Below are positions 8,433 through 18,073 of a stretch of DNA of 64,000 nt, one piece after another. The stretch spans positions 372,001-436,000 of the forward strand of contig NZ_JAKQZA010000005.1 of assembly GCF_023008165.1 (NCBI RefSeq). The letters run 5' to 3'. The notes beneath the pieces are model-generated. The model was not told the origin of the DNA. It worked only from the letters and a program-made list of their open reading frames with translations, and made no database searches. Made by a program: the position numbers and the translations under genes. Numbering within the stretch: position 1 is the stretch's first letter; each line of letters begins with the position of its first letter. Origin of the DNA: Kordiimonas laminariae. Lineage in GTDB: Bacteria > Pseudomonadota > Alphaproteobacteria > Sphingomonadales > Kordiimonadaceae.

Positions 8433-9059
8433 ATGAAGGTTTATGAATATAAGGGTTTCCCAAACCCAGCTCGTGTCCGTTTGGCTCTCGCGGAAAAAGG
8501 TTTGATTGATGATGTGGAATTTATCCATGTAGATGTGATGGCGGGTGAACACCGTACACCTGAATTTCTGGCAAAAAACCCATCAGGTGTGGTGCCAGTA
8601 CTGGAACTTGACGATGGTACTATTCTTTCTGAATCGGCAGCGATTACAGATTATGTTGATCACGTAACTGGAGATCAGGATCTTACAGGGAAAACGGCCA
8701 CTGAACGTGGCAAAATCCATATGATCCAGCGTAAGGTCGAAGATGGCCTTCTTGAGGCAGTTGGTGCGTATTTCCACCATGCGACTGACGGTCTTGGCCC
8801 GGATATAGAAACATATCAGAATGCGGATTGGGGTAATTTCCGCCACGGTGTAGCGCTGAAGACTATGCGCTGGATGAATGAAATCCTTGAAGAGCGTGAT
8901 TATTTGGCGGCTGATCATTTCACTGTGGCGGATATCACTGCGGTAGCTGGCTTTGCGTTTGCCGATTTTGCGAAAATTGAAATTCCAGAAGATTGTGCGA
9001 ATGTAAAGGCTTGGCGTGAACGCGTTTCCGCGCGTCCATCTATGGCGCATGCAGTTTAA
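8433..9059 (+). CDS. glutathione S-transferase family protein
   Basis: Cytosolic GST-like protein, 208 residues, expected to conjugate or reduce electrophilic compounds with glutathione. The thioredoxin-like N-terminal domain (1-80) starts MKVYEYKGFPNPARVRLAL. It carries the cis-proline in GVVPVLEL (Pro55) and the glutathione-binding Glu67-Ser68 in LSESAAITDY. The helical C-terminal domain has the conserved DHFTVADITAVAGFAF (N-capping box) segment. GAGGAG at about 8420-8425 precedes the ATG. It is divergent from a cysteine-bearing TetR and is followed by a cupin gene 49 bases later, suggesting an electrophile or peroxide defence unit. Confidence 0.92.
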   Translation: MKVYEYKGFPNPARVRLALAEKGLIDDVEFIHVDVMAGEHRTPEFLAKNPSGVVPVLELDDGTILSESAAITDYVDHVTGDQDLTGKTATERGKIHMIQRKVEDGLLEAVGAYFHHATDGLGPDIETYQNADWGNFRHGVALKTMRWMNEILEERDYLAADHFTVADITAVAGFAFADFAKIEIPEDCANVKAWRERVSARPSMAHAV

Positions 9060-9108
9060 AAATTTCTGGCGCCTGCTGGCATGCGGGCGCCGCTACAGGA
9101 GAAGAGTG

Positions 9109-9780
9109 ATGGATAAACATACAGATTTCTCAAAGCGTGTTTCCGTGCATGATGTAGAGAATGAGTGGCAAGCATCTCCGATGGCAGGAGTTGAACGGAA
9201 ACTCCTTGACCGTCTAGGTGATGAAGTGGCGCGAGCTACAACGATTGTTCGGTATGCGCCGGAAAGCCATTTTTCCGCTCATACACATACGGGCGGTGAA
9301 GAATTCATTGTGCTTGATGGAGTATTTCAGGATGAGCATGGTGATTATCCCGCTGGCTCATATGTGCGTAACCCGCCAACCTCAAGCCATACTCCCCGCT
9401 CTGATGAAGGTTGCACCATCTTCGTGAAGCTATGGCAGTATGATATGGATGACCGTACTTTTGTACGCACGGATATGCATAAAATGGGCGCTGTTTCAGA
9501 AGTAAATCGCCCAGGCGTGAAAGTAACGCCGCTCTTTGAAGATGAGCGTGAGTTCGTCCGCCTTGAAACACTTTCTCCGGGCGTGGAAACTGAAATCGTG
9601 GCAGAAGGCGGGGCTGAATTGCTTGTACTTGCTGGCAGTTTTGAAGAAGAAGGTGAAACTTTCACAGAACGCAGCTGGCTCCGGGTGCCTGTTGGATATG
9701 TTGCCAAACTAAGAGCAGGCGAAGGTGGTGCGAAGATTTGGATGAAAACTGGCCACCTTAACTATGTAGCGCGTCCTTAG
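9109..9780 (+). CDS. ChrR-like double cupin protein
   Basis: Metal-binding cupin protein of 223 residues. The first cupin has HTHTGGEEF (His58, His60, Glu64/Glu65) and, after the usual spacing, PPTSSHTP with His94, the full metal-ligand set. A second cupin-like half spans about 130-220 but lacks an obvious His-x-His pair. The arrangement resembles the cupin portion of the anti-sigma factor ChrR, but the zinc-binding anti-sigma domain is absent. So it is more likely an enzyme, such as an acetylacetone-cleaving-type dioxygenase, or a sensor. ATG 9109 follows AGGAGAAG at 9098-9105. Its stop interleaves with that of the convergent GNAT gene. Confidence 0.8.
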   Translation: MDKHTDFSKRVSVHDVENEWQASPMAGVERKLLDRLGDEVARATTIVRYAPESHFSAHTHTGGEEFIVLDGVFQDEHGDYPAGSYVRNPPTSSHTPRSDEGCTIFVKLWQYDMDDRTFVRTDMHKMGAVSEVNRPGVKVTPLFEDEREFVRLETLSPGVETEIVAEGGAELLVLAGSFEEEGETFTERSWLRVPVGYVAKLRAGEGGAKIWMKTGHLNYVARP

Positions 9781-10238
9781 CTCTTAATCACATATTCCAT
9801 GAAGGGCAAAACCCGCCCTTCAATGCTGCCTGATGGCACCGTTCGGGTGGTTTTTGCTCCCATATAACTATAGAAATCTTCAGCATATGGGTCTGCATGG
9901 ATAGTGATTTTCGTGGCGCCTGCAGCTCGTGATGTTTCTTTCACCCAGTTGAATAGCTGTTTGCCAACCCCTCTGCCAATTGCATCTGGACAAATGAACA
10001 GCTTATCCAGCTCTGCATTTTTATCAGTGATTTCCAGTTGGGTAACACCAAGGATTTGCGAGCCTTCTTCAGCTACTACCACATGATGGTTTTCCAGGTC
10101 GCTTTTGGTGATGCGAAGTTCTTCGGTGCAGGCCTTCATAAAGGCTTCATCATATCCCCAATAAGCTTTTGAGCGCATGCAGAGATCATGAAGTGCATCA
10201 AGCTCACTACCGATAGCAGGTCTAAGTGTCATGCTCAT
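9777..10238 (-). CDS. GNAT-family N-acetyltransferase
   Basis: Predicted acetyl-CoA dependent N-acetyltransferase, 153 residues, substrate unknown. The GNAT core is visible: KLFICPDAIGRGVGKQLFNW forms motif A with the Q/R-x-x-G-x-G/A pyrophosphate-binding loop (GRGVG). The C-terminal DPYAEDFYSYMGAKTTRTVPSG gives the usual F-Y-x-x-x-G-A motif. The start ATG overlaps the stop of the upstream DUF3052 gene by one base (TAATG), so the two are probably translationally coupled. Its stop interleaves with the cupin stop on the other strand. Confidence 0.9.
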   Translation of the reverse strand: MSMTLRPAIGSELDALHDLCMRSKAYWGYDEAFMKACTEELRITKSDLENHHVVVAEEGSQILGVTQLEITDKNAELDKLFICPDAIGRGVGKQLFNWVKETSRAAGATKITIHADPYAEDFYSYMGAKTTRTVPSGSIEGRVLPFMEYVIKS

Positions 10239-10636
10239 TATCTTAGTTCCTTACGAATCATCAGCTTGAGGCCTGACCATATTTCATCGACCGCGCATAC
10301 TTTTACATCAACAAGGCCAAGTGGCAGTGCAATTTCACGAATTGTATCTTCGGTGATAGTTGTTGGTACTTTGGAAGCCTTCTTTGGCCAGGAAACCCAG
10401 ATCATACCATCGCGGTTTATCTGATTCATCAGATAGGGAAGGTCGGTCTCAAGATTAGTTCGTTCTTTATAGAAACCGTGGATAAAGTGGCAGTTTTCCT
10501 GAGTGTTTTCCTCTATTCTTAGGGGAAGTGGCCCCAGAAGTTCCGAATAGTTTTCTGGGGCGCCCACGAACCTGAGGCGAAAACCTTCTTTGATTCCCAG
10601 CTTTTTTATAAGTGGTGTACTTGAATAACCCGCCAT
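10238..10636 (-). CDS. DUF3052 family protein
   Basis: Small protein of 132 residues starting MAGYSSTPLIKKLGIKEGFRL, the characteristic opening of DUF3052 proteins (G-Y-S-x-T-P-L-x-K-K-L-G-I-K). It also has the family's WVSWPKKASK motif and a following TEDTIREIALPLGLVDVKVC stretch. Function is unknown; no catalytic residues are apparent and there is no signal peptide, so it is likely cytoplasmic. It is first gene of a two-gene leftward unit with the GNAT acetyltransferase, joined by a TAATG overlap. Confidence 0.82.
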   Translation of the reverse strand: MAGYSSTPLIKKLGIKEGFRLRFVGAPENYSELLGPLPLRIEENTQENCHFIHGFYKERTNLETDLPYLMNQINRDGMIWVSWPKKASKVPTTITEDTIREIALPLGLVDVKVCAVDEIWSGLKLMIRKELR

Positions 10637-10728
10637 AATATTCTCCCCTCACTTGTTGTTTATGTTGGCAGTTTTCTGGTGTATTTCAAGGCTTCAAAAC
10701 CGCTGAAAACTGCGGTGTCTGAATCATC

Positions 10729-10757
10729 TTGCAATGCGTAATTACTTGCTGTATGAA
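10729..10757 (+). promoter_or_regulatory. candidate promoter for rpmI-rplT
   Basis: TTGCAA (10729-10734), 17-base spacer and TATGAA (10752-10757) give a reasonable sigma-70 promoter 84 bases before rpmI. Upstream in the same 205-base gap is a perfect 9-bp inverted repeat, GCAGTTTTC (10668-10676) and GAAAACTGC (10705-10713), which could belong to either this promoter or the divergent DUF3052 gene. Confidence 0.45.
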
Positions 10758-10841
10758 GCCCACTTCACCGAACCGTCCGGCTGTTTAATGGGCTGCCGCG
10801 GGGGTTCTTGTTTACTATCTTTACGTATGTGAGGACAGAAA

Positions 10842-11039
10842 ATGCCCAAGATGAAGACAAAAGCGAGCGTTAAAAAGCGCTTCAAGCTCACTGCTTCTGG
10901 TAAAGTACGCTCTGCTCAGGCCGGCAAACAGCACGGTATGATCAAGCGCACCAATAAGCAAATCCGTAACCAACGTGGCACAACTATTCTTAAAGATTGC
11001 GATGCGCAAATCGTTAAGAAGTTCATGCCTTACGGCTAA
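10842..11039 (+). CDS. rpmI: 50S ribosomal protein L35
   Basis: Small basic large-subunit protein, 65 residues, [21 protein letters not shown], the invariant L35 opening. It has the [13 protein letters not shown] segment and ends FMPYG. The ATG at 10842 follows GAGGACAG. It lies 35 bases before rplT in the usual rpmI-rplT order. The initiation factor gene infC, which often precedes this pair, is not present immediately upstream; the adjacent gene is an unrelated divergent DUF3052 gene. Confidence 0.98.
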   Translation: MPKMKTKASVKKRFKLTASGKVRSAQAGKQHGMIKRTNKQIRNQRGTTILKDCDAQIVKKFMPYG

Positions 11040-11074
11040 GCCACTCACGAATCTGAAGGTTAAGGAGAAATACC

Positions 11075-11434
11075 ATGGCACGTGTTAAACGCGGTGTAAC
11101 ATCGCACGCTCGTCACAAGAAGGTTCTTGAGGAAGCTAAAGGCTACCGGGGCCGTCGCAAGAATACTATCAAAGTTGCTCGTCAAGCTGTTGAAAAAGCC
11201 GGTCAGTACGCATACCGCGACCGCAGAGCTAAGAAGCGCAATTTCCGCGCTCTTTGGATTCAGCGTATCAACGCTGGTTCGCGTCAGTTTGGTCTGCCAT
11301 ATGGCCAGTTCATGCACGGCCTTAAGCTCGCTGGTATCGAGCTTGACCGTAAAGTACTGAGCGACATTGCAATCAACGAAGCTGCTGCTTTTGAAGCGCT
11401 TGTGGAACAGGCTAAGGCCGCCCTTGCGAAATAA
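11075..11434 (+). CDS. rplT: 50S ribosomal protein L20
   Basis: Large-subunit assembly protein of 119 residues. It begins [21 protein letters not shown] and has the basic helix [21 protein letters not shown] and the conserved [12 protein letters not shown] core, diagnostic of L20. The ATG at 11075 follows AAGGAGAAATACC. L20 is known in some bacteria to repress its own operon through the leader RNA; no clear mimic structure was identified here. A strong terminator follows at 11474-11508, before pheS. Confidence 0.98.
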   Translation: MARVKRGVTSHARHKKVLEEAKGYRGRRKNTIKVARQAVEKAGQYAYRDRRAKKRNFRALWIQRINAGSRQFGLPYGQFMHGLKLAGIELDRKVLSDIAINEAAAFEALVEQAKAALAK

Positions 11435-11473
11435 AGCTGGCTCGTAGATTTATCGCGACCAAATTTATGAAAA

Positions 11474-11508
11474 GGGGGTCTGGCCTGTGGCCGGATCCCC
11501 TTATTTTT
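11474..11508 (+). terminator. intrinsic terminator between rplT and pheS
   Basis: A 12-bp stem (11474-11485 with 11489-11500, two G-U pairs) with a TGT loop is followed by TTATTTTTT at 11501-11509. It is placed 40 bases after the rplT stop and 62 bases before pheS, so it ends the ribosomal transcript or attenuates read-through into pheST. Confidence 0.9.
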
Positions 11509-11570
11509 TGTTTCATAGAAACTTCGTATTATTCATTTGAAACACTTGTGGTTTTGTAACTGGAAGAAAA

Positions 11571-12650
11571 ATGCAGGAACAGATCTCATCCCTTAGGGAA
11601 GAAATTACAGCACAGGTTTCGGGCGCTGAAAACATGGCAGCCCTTGAGGAAATCCGTGTTGCGACACTTGGTAAAAAAGGCAGTGTATCAGGCTTGATGA
11701 AAGGCCTTGGTGGCATGTCTCCTGATGAACGCAAGGTGATGGGCCCTGCGTTAAACGGCCTGAAGACAGAAGTTGCTGATATTCTGGCAGCGCGCAAGGA
11801 AGTGCTTGAGGAAGTTGAACTTGAAGCCCGCCTCGCATCCGAGCGCGTTGATGTAACGCTGCCGGTGCAGGAACATGCAGCTGGTTCCGTTCACCCAATC
11901 AGCCAGGTTATGGATGAGATTGCAGAGATTTTTGCAGGCCTTGGTTTCGATGTGGCTGAAGGCCCAGATATTGAAACTGATTTCAATAACTTTACGGCAC
12001 TGAATATTCCTGAAGAGCATCCTGCACGCCAGGACCACGATACATTTTACCTAAAGCCGGATGCTGAAGGTAACCGTAAAGTACTACGTACGCATACAAG
12101 CCCTGTGCAGGTTCGTACGATGATGTCAAAAGAGCCTCCGATCCGTATTATCGCGCCGGGCCGTACATATCGCAGCGATTCTGACGCAACGCACACACCG
12201 ATGTTCCACCAGGTGGAAGGTCTTGTGATTGATAAAGATACGCATCTTGGGCACTTAAAAGGCACACTAGAAGCCTTCCTTAAAGCCTTCTTTGAAGTAG
12301 ATGCTGTAACACTGCGTTTGCGCCCAAGTTATTTCCCGTTCACCGAGCCTTCAATGGAAGTGGATGTACAGTGCAGCTTTGATGGCGGCACAGTGAAAAT
12401 TGGTGACGGTAACGACTGGCTTGAAATTCTGGGTTCAGGCATGGTGAACACGAAGGTTCTTGAGGCATGTGGTCTTGATCCGAATGTCTACCAAGGTTTC
12501 GCTTTCGGCTGCGGTATTGACCGCCTTGCAATGCTCAAATACGGCATGAACGATCTACGTGCCTTCTTTGATGCTGACCTGCGCTGGTTGAAGCATTACG
12601 GCTTCCAGGCGCTTGATCTGCCTACTATAGCCGGAGGAATGAGCCGATGA
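11571..12650 (+). CDS. pheS: phenylalanine-tRNA ligase alpha subunit
   Basis: Catalytic alpha subunit of the (alpha beta)2 enzyme that charges tRNA-Phe. The 359-residue chain has an N-terminal coiled-coil region. The class II core follows with [21 protein letters not shown] (motif 2 region), [12 protein letters not shown] and the C-terminal motif 3 [21 protein letters not shown] 11571 follows GGAAG at 11562-11566. The stop overlaps the pheT start by four bases (ATGA), typical of pheST coupling. Confidence 0.98.
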   Translation: MQEQISSLREEITAQVSGAENMAALEEIRVATLGKKGSVSGLMKGLGGMSPDERKVMGPALNGLKTEVADILAARKEVLEEVELEARLASERVDVTLPVQEHAAGSVHPISQVMDEIAEIFAGLGFDVAEGPDIETDFNNFTALNIPEEHPARQDHDTFYLKPDAEGNRKVLRTHTSPVQVRTMMSKEPPIRIIAPGRTYRSDSDATHTPMFHQVEGLVIDKDTHLGHLKGTLEAFLKAFFEVDAVTLRLRPSYFPFTEPSMEVDVQCSFDGGTVKIGDGNDWLEILGSGMVNTKVLEACGLDPNVYQGFAFGCGIDRLAMLKYGMNDLRAFFDADLRWLKHYGFQALDLPTIAGGMSR

Positions 12651-15046
12651 AATTTACACTGAACTGGCTCAAAGACCATCTAGATACGGATGCGAGCCTT
12701 GATGAAATTCTTGCAAAACTAAACGCGATCGGCCTTGAGGTTGATACGGTAACAAACCCTGCTGAAAAACTTGGCAGCTTCACCGTTGCTGAAGTTGTGG
12801 ATGCCGTTAAACACCCTGATGCAGACAAACTGAAAGTGTGTACTGTAAATACGGGTTCTGAAACCATCACTGTTGTTTGTGGTGCACCCAACGCCCGCAA
12901 AGATATGAAGGTGGTTCTTGGCCGCCCAGGTGATTATGTGCCGGGCCTTGATGTAACACTGGCACTCCGTAAGGTACGCGGCGTTGAATCAAACGGTATG
13001 ATGTGTTCTGCCGCTGAGCTTGAGCTTGGTGAAGATCATGATGGTATCCTTGATTTACCAGCTGATGCACCTGTCGGTACAAGCTATGTTGAATGGGCTG
13101 GTCTTGATGATCCGGTGATTGATATCGAAATCACTCCTAACCGTCAGGACTGTTTGGGTGTTTACGGTATTGCCCGTGATCTCGCAGCCGCTGGCCTGGG
13201 TACACTGAAGCCACTGGCTGTTGAGAAAATTGCTGGTGCATACGATAGTGACGTAACTGTCTCTATTGATCTGCCAGAAGAAGCAAAAGATGCATGTACT
13301 TATTTTGCTGGCCGTAAATTCACTGGCGTGAAAAATGGCCCAAGCCCACAGTGGATGCAGGACCGCCTTAAGGCAATTGGTTTGCGTCCAATCTCCGCGC
13401 TTGTGGATATCACTAACTATATCTCATACGAGTTTGGTCGCCCACTTCATGTTTATGATGCCGTGAAACTTCAGGGTAATCTGAAAGCACGTCTAGCAAA
13501 TGAAGGCGAAAGCTTCCTCGCGCTTGATGATAAAGATTATACAGCAAACGGTTCAGAAACAGTGATTGCAGATGATGCGGCTGTTCTTGGTTTTGGTGGT
13601 ATTATTGGTGGCGAAGAAAGTGGCTGTACAGAAGAGACGACAGATGTTGTTCTTGAAGTAGCGCTGTTTGATACAGTGCGTACTGCTTTCACGGGCCGTG
13701 ACCACGGTATTAATACAGATGCCCGTTACCGTTTTGAACGTGGTGTAGACCCACTGTTTGTGGCAGATGCGGTTGAGATTGCGTCCAAGATGATCATGGA
13801 TCTTTGTGGCGGCGAACCAAGCCATGTGTTCTCAGCTGGCGACACACCAGCATGGGACCGCAAGGTACCGTTCCGTTCAGAGCGTGTGAAAACCTTGGGT
13901 GGTCTTGATCTTCCGAAAGAAGACAGTGTCAAGATTCTGGAAACACTTGGTTTCGGCATTGAGGGCAATGATCCATACACAATCACAGTACCAAGCTGGC
14001 GCTGTGACGTGGTGGGCGAGCCTGATATCGTTGAGGAAGTACTCCGTATCCACGGATATGATTTTATTCCGAGTGTTCAACTGCCAGCAATAGACCATAA
14101 AGCTGGTTCAACGCTAAGCCCGCGTCAGAAACGTGCACGTGCCGTGAAGCGCAAGCTTGCGTCTGCTGGTATGCACGAAGCGGTAACATGGTCTTTCATG
14201 TACCGTGATCATGCTGAACTGTTTGGTGGCGGGCAGGACTGTCTGATGGTGGATAATCCAATTTCATCAGAGCTGAACTGCATGCGTCCAAGCATGCTGG
14301 CTAACCTGATGCAGGCAGCACAGCGCAACAAGGCACGCGGTGCATCAAGCGTTGCTCTCTTTGAAGTTGGTCAGGTATTCGCTGATGATACCGAGAAAGG
14401 CCAGTTGTTTGTTGTAACAGGTATTCGCACTGGCGTTTCAACTGAACGCCACTGGGCTCAGGCTTCAGAAGCGGTTTCTGTGTTTGATGCCAAGCGTGAT
14501 GCGATTGCAGCTCTTGATGCGGCGGGTGCACCAACTGCCAACCTTCAGGTATTTACTGAAGCACCAAGTTATTATCACCCTGGTCGCTCAGGTACTCTTC
14601 GCCTTGGCCCGAAGAATATTCTGGCAAGCTTTGGTGAATTGCACCCGAAAGTGCTTAAGGCACTGGATGTGGATGGCCCGGTTGTTGGTTTTGAGGTGTT
14701 CCTTGATAAGATTCCAGCGAAACGCGGTAAATCTGTGGCTAAAGGTGCGCTAGAGGTTTCAAATCTTCAGTCTGTAGAGCGTGATTTCGCCTTTCTTGTG
14801 GATGCGGACGTTCAGGTGGCGAACTTGGTGCGTGCTATCCAAGGTGCAGATAAAGCGTTCATCAAGAAAGTGAATGTCTTTGATGTATATGAAGGCAAAG
14901 GTGTGCCAGAGGGGCAGAAGTCTATCGCGATCTCTACACTGCTAGAGCCGAAGAATGAGACTTTCTCTGATAAAGATATCGAGGCGATCTCTGCGAAAGT
15001 GGTAGCTGCGGCGGAAAAAGCTGTGAGCGCAACTTTGCGGGGCTAA
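12647..15046 (+). CDS. pheT: phenylalanine-tRNA ligase beta subunit
   Basis: Editing and tRNA-binding beta subunit, 799 residues, normal length for bacteria. An EMAP-like tRNA-binding domain occupies about 40-150 ([30 protein letters not shown]). The B3/B4 editing domain lies at about 210-385 ([18 protein letters not shown] precedes it), and the B5 domain at about 400-475. A catalytic-like domain follows, and an FDX-ACB anticodon-binding domain covers the last 95 residues ([20 protein letters not shown]). The start overlaps pheS. No clear terminator follows. Confidence 0.98.
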   Translation: MKFTLNWLKDHLDTDASLDEILAKLNAIGLEVDTVTNPAEKLGSFTVAEVVDAVKHPDADKLKVCTVNTGSETITVVCGAPNARKDMKVVLGRPGDYVPGLDVTLALRKVRGVESNGMMCSAAELELGEDHDGILDLPADAPVGTSYVEWAGLDDPVIDIEITPNRQDCLGVYGIARDLAAAGLGTLKPLAVEKIAGAYDSDVTVSIDLPEEAKDACTYFAGRKFTGVKNGPSPQWMQDRLKAIGLRPISALVDITNYISYEFGRPLHVYDAVKLQGNLKARLANEGESFLALDDKDYTANGSETVIADDAAVLGFGGIIGGEESGCTEETTDVVLEVALFDTVRTAFTGRDHGINTDARYRFERGVDPLFVADAVEIASKMIMDLCGGEPSHVFSAGDTPAWDRKVPFRSERVKTLGGLDLPKEDSVKILETLGFGIEGNDPYTITVPSWRCDVVGEPDIVEEVLRIHGYDFIPSVQLPAIDHKAGSTLSPRQKRARAVKRKLASAGMHEAVTWSFMYRDHAELFGGGQDCLMVDNPISSELNCMRPSMLANLMQAAQRNKARGASSVALFEVGQVFADDTEKGQLFVVTGIRTGVSTERHWAQASEAVSVFDAKRDAIAALDAAGAPTANLQVFTEAPSYYHPGRSGTLRLGPKNILASFGELHPKVLKALDVDGPVVGFEVFLDKIPAKRGKSVAKGALEVSNLQSVERDFAFLVDADVQVANLVRAIQGADKAFIKKVNVFDVYEGKGVPEGQKSIAISTLLEPKNETFSDKDIEAISAKVVAAAEKAVSATLRG

Positions 15047-15167
15047 AAAACACCTGATATAATAAAAAATCCCGATCGGGGCTTGCAAAATAGCTCCGTT
15101 CGGTTTTCATATACGGCTTGGGTAGTGATTGCTGCGAAGCAGCAGGGTATGTGCACGGGTTTTAATT

Positions 15168-16160
15168 GTGGCGGAAAAAAAGAATAAAAGCGCGAAAGGT
15201 AAAATGGGCTTAGGCCTTCGCCTGAAAGCATGGTGGGAAGGCTATGATGCGGATGAAATCCAGAAACGGATTGATGCACGGCTGCCTGATGAACCTGTTG
15301 AAGAAAAACCCAAGAAAGAAACTGCGGAAGAAACCAAAAGTAGCGAAGATATTGACCCTTGGAGCGATGAGGTTGTTGATATTGCCCAGTATATTTGGGG
15401 TAAAGGTTTTTGTGGTCCGGGTGGCCCCGAGTATATTATCTCCCTTTCCAAACTTTTAGCGCTTAGCCCTGAAATGTCCATGATGCAAATTGGTGCTGGC
15501 CTTGGTGGTCCTGCACGCGTGTTGGTGGACCGTTTCGGCGTTTGGATGACAGGCTACGAAGAAAGCGAAAACCTTGTTGAAAAAGGTCGTCAGCTTTCAA
15601 AAATGGCAGGGTTAGAGAAAAAAGCCGTACTTGCGCAGTATAACCCGGATGATATTGAAGGTTTTGATCGGAAATTTGATCGGGCGCTGTCAAAGGAAGC
15701 TCTTTTTACAATTAACGATAAACGCGGTGTTATCGAAAAAATTGAGGACAAGCTAAAGCCTGGTGGTTTGTTCCTGATGACAGAATATATGATCGATAAC
15801 GATTCTGTACCAGGTAAAGACCGCTATAAAGAATGGGCTGTTGGTGAACGTAATCATCCTTGCCCAATTACTGCTGATGATATGGTAGGTATCCTTAAGG
15901 ATAACCGTTTGCAGGTGCGTGTGTCTGAAGATATTTCCATGCAGTATATTGATATGATCAATCAGGCCTGGGCGGGTGCTGATGCAGTTGCAGCTAAACT
16001 GGCCAAGCAGGAAGACGGCGCGACAATGATTCAAACTCTTATGCGTGAAGCAGAGTTTTGGACACGCCGTAAGAAGATGCTGGAATCAGGTGATTTGAAA
16101 CTATGGCGTATTGTGGCAAATAAGAAATCCACTGGCCCTAGTATGATGTCAGACTGGTAA
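15168..16160 (+). CDS. SAM-dependent methyltransferase-like protein
   Basis: Cytoplasmic protein of 330 residues with a charged N-terminal region (about 1-70) and a Rossmann methyltransferase domain. MMQIGAGLGGPARVLVDRFGVWMTGYEESENL looks like motif I with the acidic residue after strand 2. FDRALSKEALFTINDK is the motif IV region, and LKPGGLFLMTEYM is motif V. This resembles type 11/ubiE-like small-molecule methyltransferases; the substrate is unknown. The start is uncertain: GTG 15168 (VAEKKNKSAKG) has a nearby GGG, and a TTG at 15129 is in frame. It overlaps the convergent receiver gene by 12 bases. Confidence 0.8.
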   Translation: MAEKKNKSAKGKMGLGLRLKAWWEGYDADEIQKRIDARLPDEPVEEKPKKETAEETKSSEDIDPWSDEVVDIAQYIWGKGFCGPGGPEYIISLSKLLALSPEMSMMQIGAGLGGPARVLVDRFGVWMTGYEESENLVEKGRQLSKMAGLEKKAVLAQYNPDDIEGFDRKFDRALSKEALFTINDKRGVIEKIEDKLKPGGLFLMTEYMIDNDSVPGKDRYKEWAVGERNHPCPITADDMVGILKDNRLQVRVSEDISMQYIDMINQAWAGADAVAAKLAKQEDGATMIQTLMREAEFWTRRKKMLESGDLKLWRIVANKKSTGPSMMSDW

Positions 16161-16541
16161 GTCTTCAGCAAAAGCTGCTTTTAGCATATTTTCCAGATCA
16201 TCAGGCCGAACGGGCTTTTCCAGGTACCCTTTAAAAGACAGGTTATTGGCTCTTTCTCTAGATTCGTCACTTATATCTGAAGTGAGCGCAATGAAGGGTA
16301 TAGTGCTTTCTGGTTCCTTATTCAGGAATTTTTCATACAGGTCAAAGCCATTCATATCTGGTAAAAAAAGATCGGTCAGTACGAGATCATAATCTTTGTC
16401 TGCCAGCATCTTGAGTGCTTCCACCCCTGTTTCAGCACACTCAATTTGGTATCCCGACATACGACTGATCATGCTTTTTATAATAAGCTGATTTACCTCA
16501 ATGTCTTCCACATAGAGGATATGCTTCTCACCATTATCCAT
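16149..16541 (-). CDS. stand-alone response regulator receiver domain
   Basis: Single REC domain of 130 residues with no output domain, CheY-like. Acidic pocket Glu12-Asp13 (YVEDIEVN), phospho-acceptor Asp57 (YDLVLTDLFLPDMNGF), the switch Thr in FIALTSD, and the conserved Lys in YLEKPVRPDD are all present, so it should be phosphorylatable. No histidine kinase is encoded nearby. Such orphan receivers serve as phosphotransfer intermediates or adaptors. It converges on the methyltransferase with a 12-base overlap. Confidence 0.92.
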   Translation of the reverse strand: MDNGEKHILYVEDIEVNQLIIKSMISRMSGYQIECAETGVEALKMLADKDYDLVLTDLFLPDMNGFDLYEKFLNKEPESTIPFIALTSDISDESRERANNLSFKGYLEKPVRPDDLENMLKAAFAEDLPV

Positions 16542-16660
16542 TTTCTGTCCGATCAGAAACCATTCTTATTCTTTATCAAGGGTTGCAGAAGTAGCCTTTA
16601 TAGGAAAGAGTATTTTTCTGACTATTTAGTTAACTTTGAAGATAATGGGTGGTGAATGTT

Positions 16661-17323
16661 ATGATCACGCTATATACGGCCTCCACGCCGAATGGTTACA
16701 AAGCGGCAATTACCCTTGAGGAACTGAGTGCTGAATATGAAGCCAAACCTTTGAGCTTTGATAAGAAAGAGCAAAAAGAGGATTGGTATTTAGCCATTAA
16801 TCCAAATGGCCGTATTCCGGCTATTATTGATCATGACAATGATGATTTTATTGTATTCGAATCTGGCGCGGTGATGATGTATCTGGCGGAAAAGTTCGGG
16901 GGGCTCTTACCTACTGAAACTCAAGCCCGTTCGCGTGCAATCCAGTGGTTGATGTTTCAGATGGGCGGTGTAGGCCCCATGCAAGGGCAGGCACATGTGT
17001 TCCACCGGTATTTCCCAGAGAAAATTCCAGCAGTTATTGATAGGTACCAAACAGAAACTCGCCGCCTTTACGAGGTGTTGAATACGCAGCTTGGCAGAAG
17101 CGAATATCTTGCGGGCAAGAATTATTCGATTGCTGATATCGCCAATTTTTGCTGGGTGAGATCTTATGAATGGGCGGGTGTAAGTATTGATGGACTTGAT
17201 CACCTGGAACGGTGGCTGAACAGTATCAATGAAAGAGAAGCTGTTCAGCGTGGGTTGCTTGTTCCGCCAAAGGTAGATCCGGAAGATAAGAAAAACACCG
17301 GGCAAACTATGATTAAATCTTAG
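16661..17323 (+). CDS. Nu-class glutathione transferase, YfcG-like disulfide reductase
   Basis: Thioredoxin-fold protein, 220 residues, close in motif content to YfcG/YghU. It starts [17 protein letters not shown], where the Thr and Asn of TPNG are the active-site residues of that class. [11 protein letters not shown] supplies the cis-proline, and [15 protein letters not shown] the Glu-Ser glutathione site. The C-terminal domain has [13 protein letters not shown] and [13 protein letters not shown]. The family reduces disulfides using two bound glutathiones. GTGs at 16649 and 16652 are alternatives; ATG 16661 has GGTGGTGA at good spacing. Its stop interleaves with the convergent hydrolase stop. 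Confidence 0.9.
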   Translation: MITLYTASTPNGYKAAITLEELSAEYEAKPLSFDKKEQKEDWYLAINPNGRIPAIIDHDNDDFIVFESGAVMMYLAEKFGGLLPTETQARSRAIQWLMFQMGGVGPMQGQAHVFHRYFPEKIPAVIDRYQTETRRLYEVLNTQLGRSEYLAGKNYSIADIANFCWVRSYEWAGVSIDGLDHLERWLNSINEREAVQRGLLVPPKVDPEDKKNTGQTMIKS

Positions 17324-17943
17324 CCCCGTATGCAGAAGTTTGAGGTAGCGTTTACGGCGTTATCCCAATTTTCCTGCTCTGTATGGCCAGAAGCTTTACG
17401 TGGTTTAAAACCATGGTCACCATCAGGCAGCCAATGCATTTCAAAGTTTTGGGGCAGAGATAAACTTTCAGCAAATTCTTTGCCGCCAAATGTATCTCTT
17501 TCGCCTTGAGCGATAAATACAGGCTTTTTGATTTCACTAAAATGCTCAGTACGGAGCTTTTCAGGTTTTCCTGGCGGGTGAAACGGATATCCAAGCAGTA
17601 CAAGGCCGTCAGCAATAGAGGCATCTTCAGCAAGCAACATACTCGCCATTCGGCCCCCCATAGATTTGCCGCCTATAAATACTTTTTCTCTGGGGCCTAT
17701 ATGGTTGATAAGCTCTCGATAATGTTCGAGAAGCACAGGTGCTCTGTCGGGTGGTCGTTTCTTTCCGTCTTCCATGCGTTTTGTCATGTAAGGGAAGTTA
17801 AAGAGAATAACTTCCAATCCTGTCTTGGCTAATTCAGTGGCAAAATATTCCATGAATGGATGATCCATGCCAGCGCCTGCACCGTGGGCTAGAATAAGTG
17901 CCGTGTTATTTTTTGTGCCAAATGATTTAAACTGTAACGTCAT
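17320..17943 (-). CDS. alpha/beta hydrolase, KANL3/Tex30-like
   Basis: Small alpha/beta hydrolase of 207 residues. [12 protein letters not shown] (about 20-31) provides the oxyanion region, [11 protein letters not shown] the nucleophile elbow (Ser94), QGERDTFGG the acid and DGDHGFKPR the catalytic His. The HGAGAGMxHPFM and KSMGGRM motifs match the dienelactone-hydrolase-related KANL3/Tex30 group. Physiological substrate unknown. It is a single leftward gene; its terminal TAA shares bases with the GST stop on the other strand. Confidence 0.9.
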   Translation of the reverse strand: MTLQFKSFGTKNNTALILAHGAGAGMDHPFMEYFATELAKTGLEVILFNFPYMTKRMEDGKKRPPDRAPVLLEHYRELINHIGPREKVFIGGKSMGGRMASMLLAEDASIADGLVLLGYPFHPPGKPEKLRTEHFSEIKKPVFIAQGERDTFGGKEFAESLSLPQNFEMHWLPDGDHGFKPRKASGHTEQENWDNAVNATSNFCIRG

Positions 17944-18073
17944 ATCTGTAAGACTTTGATTAGATGTTAAATACCCGCTCTTGCTGGAGGGGTTCTGTAT
18001 ATTCTGATTTGGGTAAAACAGAAAAAAGCAAAGAGCAATGTGTTTGATAAGCGCTTATAGGGGGTGCAAAGAT

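Noticed and set aside
15067-15081. CCCGATCGGG after pheT as terminator
   Set aside because: Self-complementary with only a few pairs and no T-run on the correct side.
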